Assembly: GCA_023301795.1 (NCBI GenBank)
Contig: JALZVU010000121.1
Coordinates: 1-64,000, forward strand
Length of the DNA: 64,000 bases
Direction: 5' to 3'
From: Granulosicoccus sp.
Lineage (GTDB): Bacteria > Pseudomonadota > Gammaproteobacteria > Granulosicoccales > Granulosicoccaceae
Part shown: positions 63,752 to 64,000 of the stretch, piece after piece
Layout of the letters: the number at the start of each line of letters is the position of its first letter
How positions within the stretch are numbered: position 1 is the stretch's first letter
Notes under the pieces: model-generated
Told to the model about the DNA's origin: nothing
What the model saw: only the letters and a program-made list of their open reading frames with translations
Database searches by the model: none
Translations under genes and position numbers: made by a program

Positions 63752-64000
63752 CTAGAGGGCAGGACACTCGTCGTCAAATGACAGGGTCTGTTTTGACTCT
63801 TCCTCAGATGGCTTTGGAAAACACGTCTTGAACGTAAATGCTTCAGGACTTGGGCCTTTCGCTTGTAACAATTCAAGCTTTACTTGCGCCTCCCAAAGAG
63901 TTGGGCGATGCCCCCTAGGAACCCACCACAAAACAGTGTATGAATTAGTCATTCTTTCAAACCACTCTTTGCGTCTACTCATAATTTGTGCATGAGCAGT
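63752..64000 (-). CDS. DUF3291-like protein, probably truncated at its 5' end by the window edge
   Basis: YTVLWWVPRGHRPTLWEAQVKLELLQAKGPSPEAFTFKTCFPKP resembles the DUF3291 C-terminal part. Confidence 0.65.
   Translation of the reverse strand, partial: TAHAQIMSRRKEWFERMTNSYTVLWWVPRGHRPTLWEAQVKLELLQAKGPSPEAFTFKTCFPKPSEEESKQTLSFDDECPAL

Overview
64 kb of compact, mostly ordinary proteobacterial (probably gammaproteobacterial) chromosome. I saw no rRNA, tRNA, CRISPR array, prophage or transposase. Blocks in order: (i) 3' part of a YejF-like oligopeptide ABC ATPase, a B12-type radical SAM protein and an M28 peptidase; (ii) a minus-strand zinc-ribbon / SPFH-GYF2 / TelA / XpaC-like membrane-stress module followed by thiopurine methyltransferase and an AddAB-type helicase-nuclease pair; (iii) a plus-strand cluster at 16.9-26.8 kb with a Rieske-less mononuclear-iron oxygenase, a Rieske+FMN/NAD+ferredoxin reductase, a GST-like protein, a complete BMP-type purine/nucleoside ABC importer and a guanine deaminase; (iv) GGDEF/EAL protein, galE, Ser/Thr kinase-cNMP protein, rnt, arfB, grxD, sodB, argD, argF; (v) an isolated Wza-like export protein with an outer-membrane barrel, a pentaheme cytochrome lipoprotein and a choice-of-anchor/sugar-dehydrogenase-like protein; (vi) a peptide ABC importer operon flanked by P1 and M20 peptidases, with a hexanucleotide microsatellite inside the ATPase gene; (vii) a fatty-acid beta-oxidation block with an AraC regulator. 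The most interesting locus is (iii). Its architecture matches the NdmC/NdmD/NdmE N7-demethylase of Pseudomonas putida CBB5, but it sits with a purine importer and guanine deaminase rather than with caffeine genes. This suggests an N7-methylpurine (e.g. 7-methylguanine from RNA turnover) uptake and demethylation pathway. All product calls come from reading motifs and family resemblance; no searches were run.
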